From Ilumatobacter sp. (GTDB lineage Bacteria; Actinomycetota; Acidimicrobiia; Acidimicrobiales; Ilumatobacteraceae): a DNA stretch of 64,000 nucleotides. Numbering within the stretch: position 1 is the stretch's first letter; each line of letters opens with the position of its first letter. The position numbers and the translations under genes are program-made. Positions 7,687-15,656 of the stretch are shown piece after piece. The notes under the pieces were generated by a model. The model saw nothing but the letters and a program-made list of their open reading frames with translations, ran no database searches and was not told the origin of the DNA. The stretch lies in contig JABJAB010000001.1 of NCBI GenBank assembly GCA_018666235.1, positions 1 through 64,000 on the forward strand, in the 5' to 3' direction.

Positions 7687-8688
7687 GTGCATGTCATGTT
7701 TCGAGCTGCGACCGCTGTGGCGTGCACCATCGCCGCTGTCGGCACGCTCTCGACAACAGCGCAAGCAAGTTCGACGGATTCAACGCAACCAGCCATTCAG
7801 CGCGTCGTGACGCTTGGCGATTCCTACAGCTCGGGCAGTGGCATCCATCGCAACGCGTCGAGCTATGACGACCACGGGCCCGCGACCCATTCCTTCGGCC
7901 ACTCGACCCGACTCGGTTCGAGTGCCTGCCAACGCGAACTTGACGAGACCCCTGGTCCCCGTTTCGCCGAGCAACTCGACGCCGAGTCGGTTTTTGTTGC
8001 CTGTGCGGGCGCAGTGATCCGCGAGATCCCCGCCCAGGTACGTGCTGCAGGCATTCGCGGCGACGGCGACGGGACGTTGATTACGATGACGATTGGCGGC
8101 AACGATCTTCGAACCGAACGTGATGAGAACTGGCCGGATGCCCTGTTGCGCTGCATCACAACGGCAAACTGCGACAAGCCACCACAGAATCAGATGGCCA
8201 ACTTCGATGAGATCCGGCGTGATCTGATCCGAACATATGTCGCGATCGGTGACCAGTATCCCGACGTCATGGTGCGAGCGCTTGCGTACCCGCGGCTGAT
8301 GCAGAGTGATCGCTGGTGCGAGGGCGTCTTGGGGATTAGCCGCAACGAGGCGGACTTCATTGATGAGCAGGTTGATCTGTTGAACCGCGAGATTGAGACT
8401 GCAACGAACATTGCTCGAGTCCGCACCGGTGCCGACATTCGCTATGTGTCGGTCATTGATGAGTTCGACAACCATGGGGCCTGCCGGTTCTGGCAGCGCG
8501 ATCGGTATGTCAACGATGCGGTGTTCGGTGATTCCCTGCGTCGCAGCAAACTCGAAGATGGCACGATCCGCGAGCATTGGACCGATGGTCCCATCAACGT
8601 GTCGACGGCCTCTTTCCACCCCAGTTCGAGCGGCTATGACGCTTACCTCGACGCGCTGCAGGGCAGCTTGACCGCCACCGCCGGCTGA
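7687..8688 (+). CDS. Secreted SGNH/GDSL-family esterase or lipase
   Basis: 333 aa with a signal peptide (residues 1-27, hydrophobic VACTIAAVGTL, then AQA cleavage site). Block I is VVTLGDSYSSG with the catalytic Ser46, block III is TIGGND, and block V has the catalytic His in SFHPSSSGY. Several cysteines suggest disulfides, as in actinobacterial exported SGNH lipases. GTG 7687 is preferred because GAGGGGG ends 7 nt before it; ATG 7696 is the alternative. It follows the oxygenase by 11 bp and may be cotranscribed. Confidence 0.88.
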   Translation: MHVMFRAATAVACTIAAVGTLSTTAQASSTDSTQPAIQRVVTLGDSYSSGSGIHRNASSYDDHGPATHSFGHSTRLGSSACQRELDETPGPRFAEQLDAESVFVACAGAVIREIPAQVRAAGIRGDGDGTLITMTIGGNDLRTERDENWPDALLRCITTANCDKPPQNQMANFDEIRRDLIRTYVAIGDQYPDVMVRALAYPRLMQSDRWCEGVLGISRNEADFIDEQVDLLNREIETATNIARVRTGADIRYVSVIDEFDNHGACRFWQRDRYVNDAVFGDSLRRSKLEDGTIREHWTDGPINVSTASFHPSSSGYDAYLDALQGSLTATAG

Positions 8689-8745
8689 GCCCGTTCGTTC
8701 CGCGAACGTTCACCAGATCTGGGATCGTTCGTTCTACCGAACTGG

Positions 8746-9141
8746 ATGGTTTGGGCGATGTTGCGACGCAGCGAACTGACGTCGAACAGCACAGTGTCCC
8801 AGGCAACGAGCGGCGCAGGTGTTCCCGCTCCGGCTATCGCCAGGCGATCGTTCGACATCACTGCCACCCAGACCTTCGACATGGTGTCACTCGTGACGAT
8901 GCTGGCGCCGAGCTCGGATTGGTTTGTCGGGCTGCGCAACTTTGACCTGTTTGACGGGGAATGGGCGCCGAGCACCACGGTCAATGCTGGTAGCTATGAC
9001 GCTGGAACATCGGGTGGTGACAACTTCGGCGTCTCAAGCCGATCTGGGCCAGGATTTGTCACCGGACCCGTCGATTCCGGCTACGTCGCCGCAGCATCTC
9101 AGAATGCTTTCGCAACGATCACGATCACCCGCACCGGCTGA
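8746..9141 (+). pseudogene. Spondin-domain-like protein, C-terminal remnant
   Basis: 131 codons. Residues 35-130 resemble the second half of the Spondin_N fold, with MLAPSSDWFVGLRNFDLFDG and SYDAGTSGGDNFG (typical: MLAPSPDWFVG...YDAGTD). Spondin proteins are extracellular and often carry a signal peptide or lipobox plus an N-terminal half-domain. Both are absent, and the first 30 residues look like translated noise. The upstream 57 bp to the SGNH gene cannot hold the missing half, so this appears to be a truncated gene. A short functional variant cannot be excluded. Confidence 0.55.
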
Positions 9142-9286
9142 ACGCCGACCGAGCAGGTCGTTGTCGCATCTGGTCCGAACCAGAACACAACGCTCGGTTC
9201 CTGAGCCATGCGGGATTGTCACAATGTGACAGTGGTTGTCACGCCTTGTTGGTGTCCAACACAACCACACCCAGGAGGATCAGAAC

Positions 9287-9659
9287 ATGCGCATTTCAAT
9301 GCAGGACGTTCCCGTCAAGATCGATGTACCTGGCGCGGCAGCTTCCCGACTTCGGAGTCGCGTCCGGCACGATCGGTGCGGAGTACTTCTCGATGGCCGC
9401 TGGCACCGACCTCGCTCCGCTTCTCGAAGGGCTTGAGGGCGACATGTGCCACGGGCCGCACTGGGGGTTCATGCTCAACAGCGATGTTGTCGTCAGCTAC
9501 AGCGACGGTTCAACCGAGCAGTGTGTGAAAGGAGATCTCTTTCACTGGCCCGCCGGCCACAGCGTTCGGGTGAACGAAGACGCAGAACTCATCATGCTCA
9601 GCCCGCAAGCCGAGCACATGGCCGTGATGGAACACATCAACGCCAAGCTCGCCGGCTGA
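9287..9659 (+). pseudogene. Cupin-domain protein with frameshift
   Basis: ATG 9287 has a near-perfect Shine-Dalgarno (AGGAGG 9273-9278, 8 nt gap). The first frame encodes MRISMQDVPVKIDVPGA and then turns to junk ending at 9436. From about 9330 the cupin continues one frame over (RQLPDFGVASGTIG, AEYFSMAAGTDLAPLL, CHGPHWGFMLNSDV) to a stop at 9659. Joined, it is about 124 aa of a small cupin with the metal-type HxxH-like CHGPHWG and DLFHWPAGHSV motifs. The shift lies in GTACCTGGCGCGGCAG (about 9326-9341): two bases lost or one gained. Either a decayed gene or a sequencing error; good RBS and clean flanks favour a recent event. Confidence 0.75.
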
Positions 9660-9875
9660 CACAAGACGGGTCGTCCGATCTCGCTACCGCACTCCAACGG
9701 GCACGTACTCACGCACGACGTCCGGGTCGAATTGGAAGCCACACCCGTTCGAGCCGACAACATGCAACGGGAAGACAGTGACGTCGACGAACTGTGGTCG
9801 TCGGAGCCGTCGAGCGCGGGCAGTGCTGATTTCGAGGTGTGAACGAAACGCCGCAACGTCGGCGACACTGACGTC
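9660..9875. other. Intergenic stretch, no gene recognised
   Basis: An open frame continues after the cupin stop in the same frame to 9838 but has no start codon with a binding site and no recognisable domain. No hairpin with a T run was seen. Confidence 0.4.
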
Positions 9876-10028
9876 ATGAGCGATCTGTGGGATGAGACTG
9901 ATGATGGCGATATCTCACCGATCTGCGCTTCGTGCGGTGTCAGTGCGTTACCACCTGAGGCGCCCGGTGAGCCATCGATGTGCGAGAACCCCAACTGCTC
10001 AGAATTTGGCGAGCTGATGAGCCGATGA
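9876..10028 (+). CDS. 50-aa putative zinc-ribbon protein
   Basis: Small frame with two Cys pairs, CASC at 17-20 and CENPNC at 36-41, a CxxC-x15-CxxxxC pattern that could bind one zinc. The N-terminus is acidic (SDLWDETDDGD). Its TGA overlaps the ATG of the SpoU gene (ATGA, 10025-10028), so the two are translationally coupled. It might be an accessory factor for the RNA methyltransferase, but that is inference from coupling alone. I do not recognise a named family. Confidence 0.6.
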   Translation: MSDLWDETDDGDISPICASCGVSALPPEAPGEPSMCENPNCSEFGELMSR

Positions 10029-10888
10029 GCACAGACCAAGACGCTGCAGCATCGAGTGGCGAAGTTGAGGGTGTGACGTACATCGTGGACCCGGCTGACC
10101 CGCGGCTCGACGACTACCGCGAGCTGAACAGCATCGCGGTTCGTGCCGAAATGGAAGCCGATGAGTATTTCATGGGCGAGGGGTACGTCCCGATCGACCG
10201 CATGCTCGACTCTGGGCATCGCATGCGTTCGGTGTTACTCCACCCAAAACGCCTCAAGCGGTTCGTTCCCACGATGTCTCGGCCTGAGATGGCTGGCGTG
10301 CCGGTCTATGTTGCGAACCAAGCGGTCCTTGCCGAGGTCGTTGGCTTCAACATGGACCGGTGTTGTCTCGCGTCCGCCTTCCGTGCTCCGATGCCGACCG
10401 TTGCTGAGTTGTCGAGCACGTGTCGGCGGCTCGTCGTGCTTGAAGCGCTCAATGACGATCAGAACGTGGGCGCAATCGCCCGCGCGTCGCGTGCGTTTGG
10501 CATCGACGGCATGGTCATCAGTCCAACCTGCAACGATCCGTATCAACGGCGCACGGTGCGAGTCAGCATGGGCGAGATCCTCCACATCCCGGTCGCCCGA
10601 GCAGATGCCGAGGATTGGCCGAGCGCCCTGCACACGCTTCGTGACGCAGGCTTTGAGACATGGGCTCTCACCCCCGATGTCGTCGCGGTCGACCTCTGGG
10701 ACATGGACGTACCCGACCGGGTCGCAGTTGTTCTCGGCGCGGAAGGCCATGGCTTGGAGCCTGAGACGATGGACGTTGCGACGCACCGCGTTCGGATCTC
10801 GATCTCGACCGACGTCGACTCACTCAACGTCGGCCATGCTGCAGCAGTTACGTTCGCAGTGATCGGTCGCCCGGCGCGAGCTCGATGA
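10025..10888 (+). CDS. TrmH/SpoU-family RNA 2'-O-methyltransferase
   Basis: 287 aa. The C-terminal SPOUT knot has motif 1 NVGAIARASRAFG, motif 2 VLGAEGHGL and motif 3 SLNVGHAAAVTFAVI. The N-terminal part (to about 100) is the substrate-binding domain of the TrmH/RlmB group. It methylates a ribose 2'-OH in tRNA or rRNA with SAM; the exact site cannot be told. ATG 10025 overlaps the zinc-ribbon stop; the extension to 9980 is the overlap region in another frame. Confidence 0.92.
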   Translation: MSTDQDAAASSGEVEGVTYIVDPADPRLDDYRELNSIAVRAEMEADEYFMGEGYVPIDRMLDSGHRMRSVLLHPKRLKRFVPTMSRPEMAGVPVYVANQAVLAEVVGFNMDRCCLASAFRAPMPTVAELSSTCRRLVVLEALNDDQNVGAIARASRAFGIDGMVISPTCNDPYQRRTVRVSMGEILHIPVARADAEDWPSALHTLRDAGFETWALTPDVVAVDLWDMDVPDRVAVVLGAEGHGLEPETMDVATHRVRISISTDVDSLNVGHAAAVTFAVIGRPARAR

Positions 10889-10930
10889 GTGCAATGCCTC
10901 CGGTTTCGGTGGCGGCGGAGATGCCGAGAC

Positions 10931-11117
10931 TTATTCCGTTTGGTCGCCGTGGTCGAGGAGGGCTCTGGCCGCCATCTGCCCGAAGTTGTTGGCGGCCTCC
11001 GGGCTGGCCGGACACGAGTTTCCGGTCGATGTGGCCCGAGTTGTTGGCCTTGTTGTTGAGGATCTCGACGCCGAGTGCTTCGAGCTGCTCGCCAAAGTGC
11101 CGCTCTTGATGCAGCAA
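10931..11117 (-). pseudogene. DJ-1/PfpI-family protein, C-terminal remnant (frameshifted)
   Basis: Two minus-strand frames together match the end of a type 1 glutamine amidotransferase-like (DJ-1/PfpI/Hsp31) protein. One frame gives EALGVEILNNKANNSGHIDRK and then LVSGQP (to about 10990). The other continues AANNFGQMAARALLDHGDQ to the stop at 10931. Family members end with a similar GEIDRK...G.SP.AANNLGKLAA.ALL. The catalytic Cys region is absent upstream, so only about 60 codons survive, with at least one frameshift. It lies behind the tetR gene on the same strand, as a former regulated partner might. Confidence 0.65.
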
Positions 11118-11319
11118 CTACCGCGCCCGGATCTGCGGGCCGTCTCGGTGAGGTCTGGTACTTCTCGGCGCGGTTCCCAGGCGCCCGATATGGGCCGATA
11201 TCGGGCGATTGCTCGGCGCAGGTTCTCTATCGGCAGCAGGCCCACGGAGCGCGCGTTGTGTGCTCATTGCTGCAGAGAACGTGCCGGTTGTGCGCGGCTT
11301 TGGGCACACGCGTGGGCGT
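11118..11319. other. Decayed or non-coding stretch with palindrome
   Basis: About 200 bp between the DJ-1 remnant and tetR. No frame looks coding. It contains the perfect inverted repeat at 11182-11207. Confidence 0.4.
11182..11207. repeat. Perfect 10-bp inverted repeat
   Basis: CGCCCGATAT, 6-nt spacer GGGCCG, ATATCGGGCG. It sits downstream of tetR and upstream of the DJ-1 remnant on the minus strand. There is no T run, so it is more like an operator (for example of the adjacent TetR) than an intrinsic terminator. Function is inferred. Confidence 0.6.
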
Positions 11320-11916
11320 TCAGTGGAAGATCGAGAAGGCGAGACGCGCTTGGGCGCGTAGGAGCTGAGGATCTTCGCCGGCGGCCATTCTCAGGAGTAC
11401 GGCGTTGCACTCGATGTCCACCATCGCCGCAGCAACCTCGGTCGGGATCTCCTCGGCCACCTCACACCGGGCCTTCGCCAGCTCGATCAGAGTGGCATAG
11501 GAATCCCGAGCCTGCTGGCGCAGTCCTTCGACTCGGCCTGTGGCCAGTGGCCCCAATCCGTCGGCCTGCTGGAGTCGAGCGAGGAGGCACCCTGGCGGGC
11601 CGGCGCGATCGGCGTCGGTGAACGAGGCGACGATTGCCTCAAGCGTGTCGCGCAGCGGTGTGTCAGGGTCGACCGCCGCGAAATACGGGGCAAGGACAAC
11701 GTCGGCGTAGTGCTCCAACGCTGCGTCCAACAGCTTGTCCTCACCGCCGAACGCTCGATACAGACCTGGTTTCGACACCCCTGCCCGCCGGCAGATCTCA
11801 TTCAAGGACACAGCGTCGGGCCCCTCGCGCCAGTACGCGTCCATCGCAACCTGAACAACGTGGTCACGCCGAAACGTGCGAGGGCGCCCCCTCACTGGCA
11901 AAGCCGGTGTGTTCAC
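11320..11916 (-). CDS. TetR/AcrR-family transcriptional regulator
   Basis: 198 aa. The N-terminal HTH (about 15-60) has ALNEICRRAGVSKPGLYRAFGGEDKLL-like spacing, seen here as EICRRAGVSKPGLYRAFG. The C-terminal ligand domain has the PPGCLLARLQ segment common to TetRs that regulate small oxidoreductases and DJ-1-like genes. GTG 11916 follows GAGGAG, a binding site that overlaps the stop codon of the upstream methyltransferase fragment. Its former target is probably the broken DJ-1 gene downstream. Confidence 0.9.
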   Translation of the reverse strand: MNTPALPVRGRPRTFRRDHVVQVAMDAYWREGPDAVSLNEICRRAGVSKPGLYRAFGGEDKLLDAALEHYADVVLAPYFAAVDPDTPLRDTLEAIVASFTDADRAGPPGCLLARLQQADGLGPLATGRVEGLRQQARDSYATLIELAKARCEVAEEIPTEVAAAMVDIECNAVLLRMAAGEDPQLLRAQARLAFSIFH

Positions 11917-11926
11917 GAATCACTCC

Positions 11927-12100
11927 TCACAGCTCCAGCAGACCTGTCCCGCACCCGAAGTCGAGGACCTTGGCGCCATCAAGGCTCTTGTCAGCACTGG
12001 CGAGTACTGCGAGCAGCGAAGTGTGCGCGGCCGCGGTGTACGAGCGCACGGCCTCGTCGTCGTCCCAGCCGACAGCAACGTCATCCCACTCGTTGCTCAT
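11927..12100 (-). pseudogene. SAM methyltransferase, 5' fragment (57 codons)
   Basis: Starts MSNEWDDVAVGWDDDEAVRS and ends exactly after the SAM-binding loop KVLDFGCGTGLLEL with a TGA. Normal enzymes of this type run 200 or more residues. The cut falls at the tetR ribosome-binding site, so the rest has been deleted and tetR fused next to it. A TACTGT box 7 nt before ATG 12150 starts a leaderless 17-codon frame (12150-12097) whose stop overlaps this ATG. It lies downstream of murA on the same strand. Confidence 0.65.
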
Positions 12101-12196
12101 GGCCGGAAGCCGAACTGGGCCGATTCGCTCACGCTCGGCTCACGGCTCATGTTCGCGACAGTAGCGGCCTCTCAACGCTGCGATGCGCGCTGAAAC

Positions 12197-13495
12197 TCAG
12201 CCCGGGATCCGCTCGATGCTGGCGCCAACAGCGCTCAACCTGCCGACGAGGTCGTCATAGCCGCGGTCGATGTGGTGCACGCCTGAAATGATCGTCTCGC
12301 CTTCGGCAGCGAGTCCGGCAACAACCATCGCAGCACCAGCGCGGATGTCGTGCGCCTTCACTTCCGCACCCGACAGACGCGGCACGCCGCGAATCACCGC
12401 GTGATGGCCGGTCGTGCTCACGTCGGCCCCGAGGCGCTGCAGTTCTTCGACGTAGCGGAAACGCCCCGGGTACAGATTCTCCGTGACGATCCCGACGCCG
12501 TCGGCAACCGAGAGCATCGTGATGATCAGCGGCTTGTAGTCGGTGGCGATGCCGGGATACGGCAGCGTGGCGACGTCAATCGACCGGAGCCGGTCGGGGG
12601 CAGCGACATGGAGCCCCGTGTGTCCAGCCATCTCGACGGGGCTCATCTGCAATCCCATATCGGCGAAGCGGTCGAGCAGCATCGTCATGTCATCCGGTCG
12701 GATGCCCAGCACATCGAGCTCGCCGTTCGACACGGCGGCGGCGGCGAGATACGTAGCCGCTTGAATGCGGTCCGGCACGGTGTGATGACTAATCGGATGC
12801 AGCTCGTCGCGTTCGACACCCTCGATGACCAGCGTCGATGTACCAATGCCTGAGATGTTGGCTCCCATCGCCACCAGAAAGTTGCAGAGGTCGGTGATCT
12901 CGGGTTCACGAGCACAGTTGTCGATCGTGGTCCGCCCCGTGGCGAAGACGGCTGCGGTCATCAGATTCTCGGTGGCGCCGACCGACGGAAAGTCGAAGGT
13001 GATGTCGGCACCGTGCAACCGCTCGCAGCGCGCCTCGAGGTATCCGTGGCTGAACTTAAACTCGGCGCCCATCGCTTCGAGACCACTCACGTGCATGTCG
13101 ATGGGCCGGGCTCCAAAGTCGTCGCCACCCGGCATCGACAAACGAACCTCGCCGCATCGGGTGAGCAATGGGCCGAGCACGTTGATCGAGGCCCGGATCT
13201 TCTCGACGAGTTCGTACGGTGCGACGGGATTGATGTCGCCGGTATCGGTGAGGAGGAGTTGGCCGGGAGCAGGGCGCAGCATCTCGACCCCAAGTTCGGC
13301 GAGCAACTCCCCCATGATCGTGACGTCGACGATGTCGGGCACGTTGGTCAGTTCGAAGGTGCCATCGGTGAGCAGCGTTGCCGCCATCAGTTTGAGGACC
13401 GAGTTCTTGGCGCCGGGCACGTACACCGATCCGCTAATCGGGCCGCTGCCGCGCACCACGAACTTCTCACTCACCGGATCTGGATTCACAGGCAC
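12197..13495 (-). CDS. murA: UDP-N-acetylglucosamine 1-carboxyvinyltransferase
   Basis: First committed step of peptidoglycan synthesis: transfers enolpyruvate from PEP to UDP-GlcNAc, in the cytosol. 432 aa, family length. Visible motifs are GAKNS near the N-terminus, RASINVLGPL, PGGDDFGARPIDMH and HDIRAGAA with the PEP-contacting Arg. The usual active-site Cys (PGGCxIGARP) is Asp125 here, as in mycobacteria; this substitution is known to give intrinsic fosfomycin resistance. GTG 13495 is chosen because GGGAG ends 7 nt before it; the longer frame to 13582 overlaps the divergent transporter gene. Confidence 0.93.
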   Translation of the reverse strand: MPVNPDPVSEKFVVRGSGPISGSVYVPGAKNSVLKLMAATLLTDGTFELTNVPDIVDVTIMGELLAELGVEMLRPAPGQLLLTDTGDINPVAPYELVEKIRASINVLGPLLTRCGEVRLSMPGGDDFGARPIDMHVSGLEAMGAEFKFSHGYLEARCERLHGADITFDFPSVGATENLMTAAVFATGRTTIDNCAREPEITDLCNFLVAMGANISGIGTSTLVIEGVERDELHPISHHTVPDRIQAATYLAAAAVSNGELDVLGIRPDDMTMLLDRFADMGLQMSPVEMAGHTGLHVAAPDRLRSIDVATLPYPGIATDYKPLIITMLSVADGVGIVTENLYPGRFRYVEELQRLGADVSTTGHHAVIRGVPRLSGAEVKAHDIRAGAAMVVAGLAAEGETIISGVHHIDRGYDDLVGRLSAVGASIERIPG

Positions 13496-13528
13496 CAGTA
13501 TGCTCCCGCTGTGCGACCAGGTGGGACC

Positions 13529-15028
13529 ATGGTGACCCGAACCTGGCCCGACGACGCGGAACACGTCGCAACGGTCGAGCAACCTCGTGATGACCTTGTC
13601 CTTGAGGTTCGCTCAGACGACGATGATGCCGTCTACCTGCAGAAACATGGTCCGTTCTCGAGCTATCGGCGTGTGGTCGAGCGATCCGAGGAAACGATCA
13701 CCGAGACGACCACCTATCGGCTCACCATCCCGTGGTTTGGTTGGCTGTTCAAGCTGCCGGTCGGCCAGGTCATCCGTCGCCGAATTTCACATCGTGGCTT
13801 CTGGTCACCGCCGGACCGCCTTGATACGACACAGGTGTTGGTCATCGGGTTACTCGCTGCGGCGTCGATGAGTGCCGCATTTGTGAACACGCTCTTCACC
13901 CAGACGGCGGAGTTTGCAGCGGACGACTTTGGGGTCGGTGATGCGGGTGTCGGATACGCCGGGGCGATCGTCCGCGCCGGCATCATTTTCGCGCTGCCCG
14001 CTGCGGTGCTCGCAGACCGCATCGGGCGTCGCCGCGTCATCGTCGCCGTCGCATGGATCGCTCCCATTTTGTCGTTGATGGGCGCGCTTGCACCGAGCTT
14101 TCCGGTGCTCGTCGCGTCCCAAACACTCGGCCGCCCGATGGGCATTGCCCTGTCGTTCCTCATCGGCGTGATCGCTGCGGAGGAAATGCCGAAGAACACC
14201 CGAGCCTTCGCGATCAGCGTGTTGGCGATGGCCAGCGGTTTCGGCGCCGGCATTGCGGTGTCGTCGCTGGCGCTCGCCGACCTCGGGCCGAGTGGCTGGC
14301 GCTACGTCTATGTCGTCTCGGTGATCTGGTGCGTCGTCGCCCTTGACCTCACCCGTCGACTTCCCGAGACACGCCGGTTCACGGCGACCGAACGCGACCC
14401 GCATGCCCATGCGCCACGTCTCGATCGCAGGCGCTTGGCACTGCTGGGCGCCGTGGCATTCATTGGAAACATCTTCATTTCGCCCGCGAGTTTCTTCCAG
14501 AACAGTTACCTGAGCGACGTGCGAGGCTGGGACGCCACGACGATCGGCATCTTCTCCCTGGTTGTCGGCACTCCGGCCGCCCTCGGCCTCCTCATTGGCG
14601 GTCGTTTTGCAGATACGCGCGGCCGAAAACCGTTGATCGCCGTCGTCCTGCCGTTCTCGACGCTGATGGTTGTCCTCGCGTTCTCCTTCGGCGGCCCGTT
14701 GTTGTGGCTGTTTTCGTTCTTGGCCGGGATCACGGGAAGCATGGCGTTTCCCGCGATGGCTGTGTATCGAACCGAGTTGTTCCCGACCGGCAACCGCAGC
14801 CGCGCGGCAGGCATCATCACCGCGCTTGCACTGATCGGTGGGATCGGCGGACTCCTCGGCACTGGTCAACTCGTTGACCGAGGATGGTCGTACAGCTCGG
14901 TGATTGGCATGATGGCGATCGCACAAGTGGTCGTCACCATCATCGTCCTCACCTCGTATCCCGAGACAGCGCACCGCGAACTCGAAGAAATGAACCCCGA
15001 GGACGCAACCCTGATCATCACGAGTTAG
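13529..15028 (+). CDS. MFS transporter with N-terminal extension
   Basis: 499 aa. After a soluble segment of about 95 residues come 12 predicted helices (from LVIGLLAAASMSA at about 105). The A-loop signature is ADRIGRRRV, repeated as ADTRGRKP in the second half, typical of sugar-porter/metabolite MFS carriers. Charged N-terminal extension is unusual and contains VYLQKHGPFSSYRRVVE. The substrate is unknown. Divergent from murA with only 33 bp between starts. Confidence 0.87.
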   Translation: MVTRTWPDDAEHVATVEQPRDDLVLEVRSDDDDAVYLQKHGPFSSYRRVVERSEETITETTTYRLTIPWFGWLFKLPVGQVIRRRISHRGFWSPPDRLDTTQVLVIGLLAAASMSAAFVNTLFTQTAEFAADDFGVGDAGVGYAGAIVRAGIIFALPAAVLADRIGRRRVIVAVAWIAPILSLMGALAPSFPVLVASQTLGRPMGIALSFLIGVIAAEEMPKNTRAFAISVLAMASGFGAGIAVSSLALADLGPSGWRYVYVVSVIWCVVALDLTRRLPETRRFTATERDPHAHAPRLDRRRLALLGAVAFIGNIFISPASFFQNSYLSDVRGWDATTIGIFSLVVGTPAALGLLIGGRFADTRGRKPLIAVVLPFSTLMVVLAFSFGGPLLWLFSFLAGITGSMAFPAMAVYRTELFPTGNRSRAAGIITALALIGGIGGLLGTGQLVDRGWSYSSVIGMMAIAQVVVTIIVLTSYPETAHRELEEMNPEDATLIITS

Positions 15029-15056
15029 CGCGCGCTGTTGAATCGCAGCGCTGTCG

Positions 15057-15650
15057 TCACGCCGTGATGCGGGCCACGAACGTGACCACGTGTGCCGCAA
15101 TTTCAGCGTCGCGACCTTTCAGGTCGTGGCGGGCAGCATCGAGCCAGACGTGTTCCACCGAGCCCGTCATCGTCGCCGTCCAGCGTTCAAGCTCGTCGGG
15201 GGTTCCGAAGTCGTCGCGCGTTCCCGAAATGAACAGGCAGGGAACCGTGATGTCGGGAAAATGTTCCACGCGGAGCTTGTCGGGCTTTTTCGGAGGGTGC
15301 AGCGGATATGCGAGGAGCACCAGCCCCGCGAGATTCTTGATCCCACCCTCACCGTCGACATCGGCGGCAACCATCGATGCCATGCGTCCACCCATCGAGT
15401 GGCCGCCCAGCACCAGAGGGCTCCGGCGGCGAGCAATCTTCGCGAGGTCGCCGCGGATCGATGCCATCAACTTTGGCGCCCGGTCGGGCGGGCCCTTGCG
15501 GCCCGCTTTGCGATAGGGAAAATCGTGGCGATCGACTCGGGCTGACCGGCCGAGCTCGGCTTCGATTTCCACGAGTCGAGGATGATTGCTGTCCGAACCC
15601 GCGCCCGGATACAGCAGCACACTCGGCGCGGCCACAGTGCGCCCCGTCAA
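15057..15650 (-). CDS. Alpha/beta hydrolase, KAT8-complex/dienelactone-hydrolase-like
   Basis: 197 aa compact hydrolase. Nucleophile elbow GGHSMGGRMA gives the catalytic Ser, the acid is in SGTRDDFGTP, and the His is in DAARHDLKG. It begins with LLYPGAGSDSNHP, typical of the small family annotated as alpha/beta family hydrolases. TTG 15650 sits 6 bp after the J-domain stop; GTG 15635 is an alternative start. No signal peptide. Substrate unknown. Confidence 0.82.
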   Translation of the reverse strand: MTGRTVAAPSVLLYPGAGSDSNHPRLVEIEAELGRSARVDRHDFPYRKAGRKGPPDRAPKLMASIRGDLAKIARRRSPLVLGGHSMGGRMASMVAADVDGEGGIKNLAGLVLLAYPLHPPKKPDKLRVEHFPDITVPCLFISGTRDDFGTPDELERWTATMTGSVEHVWLDAARHDLKGRDAEIAAHVVTFVARITA

Positions 15651-15656
15651 TCCCTG

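Noticed and set aside
13850..15100. 416-codon minus-strand frame over the MFS gene
   Set aside because: Antisense of a clear 12-helix transporter; polar, Arg/Asp-rich translation.
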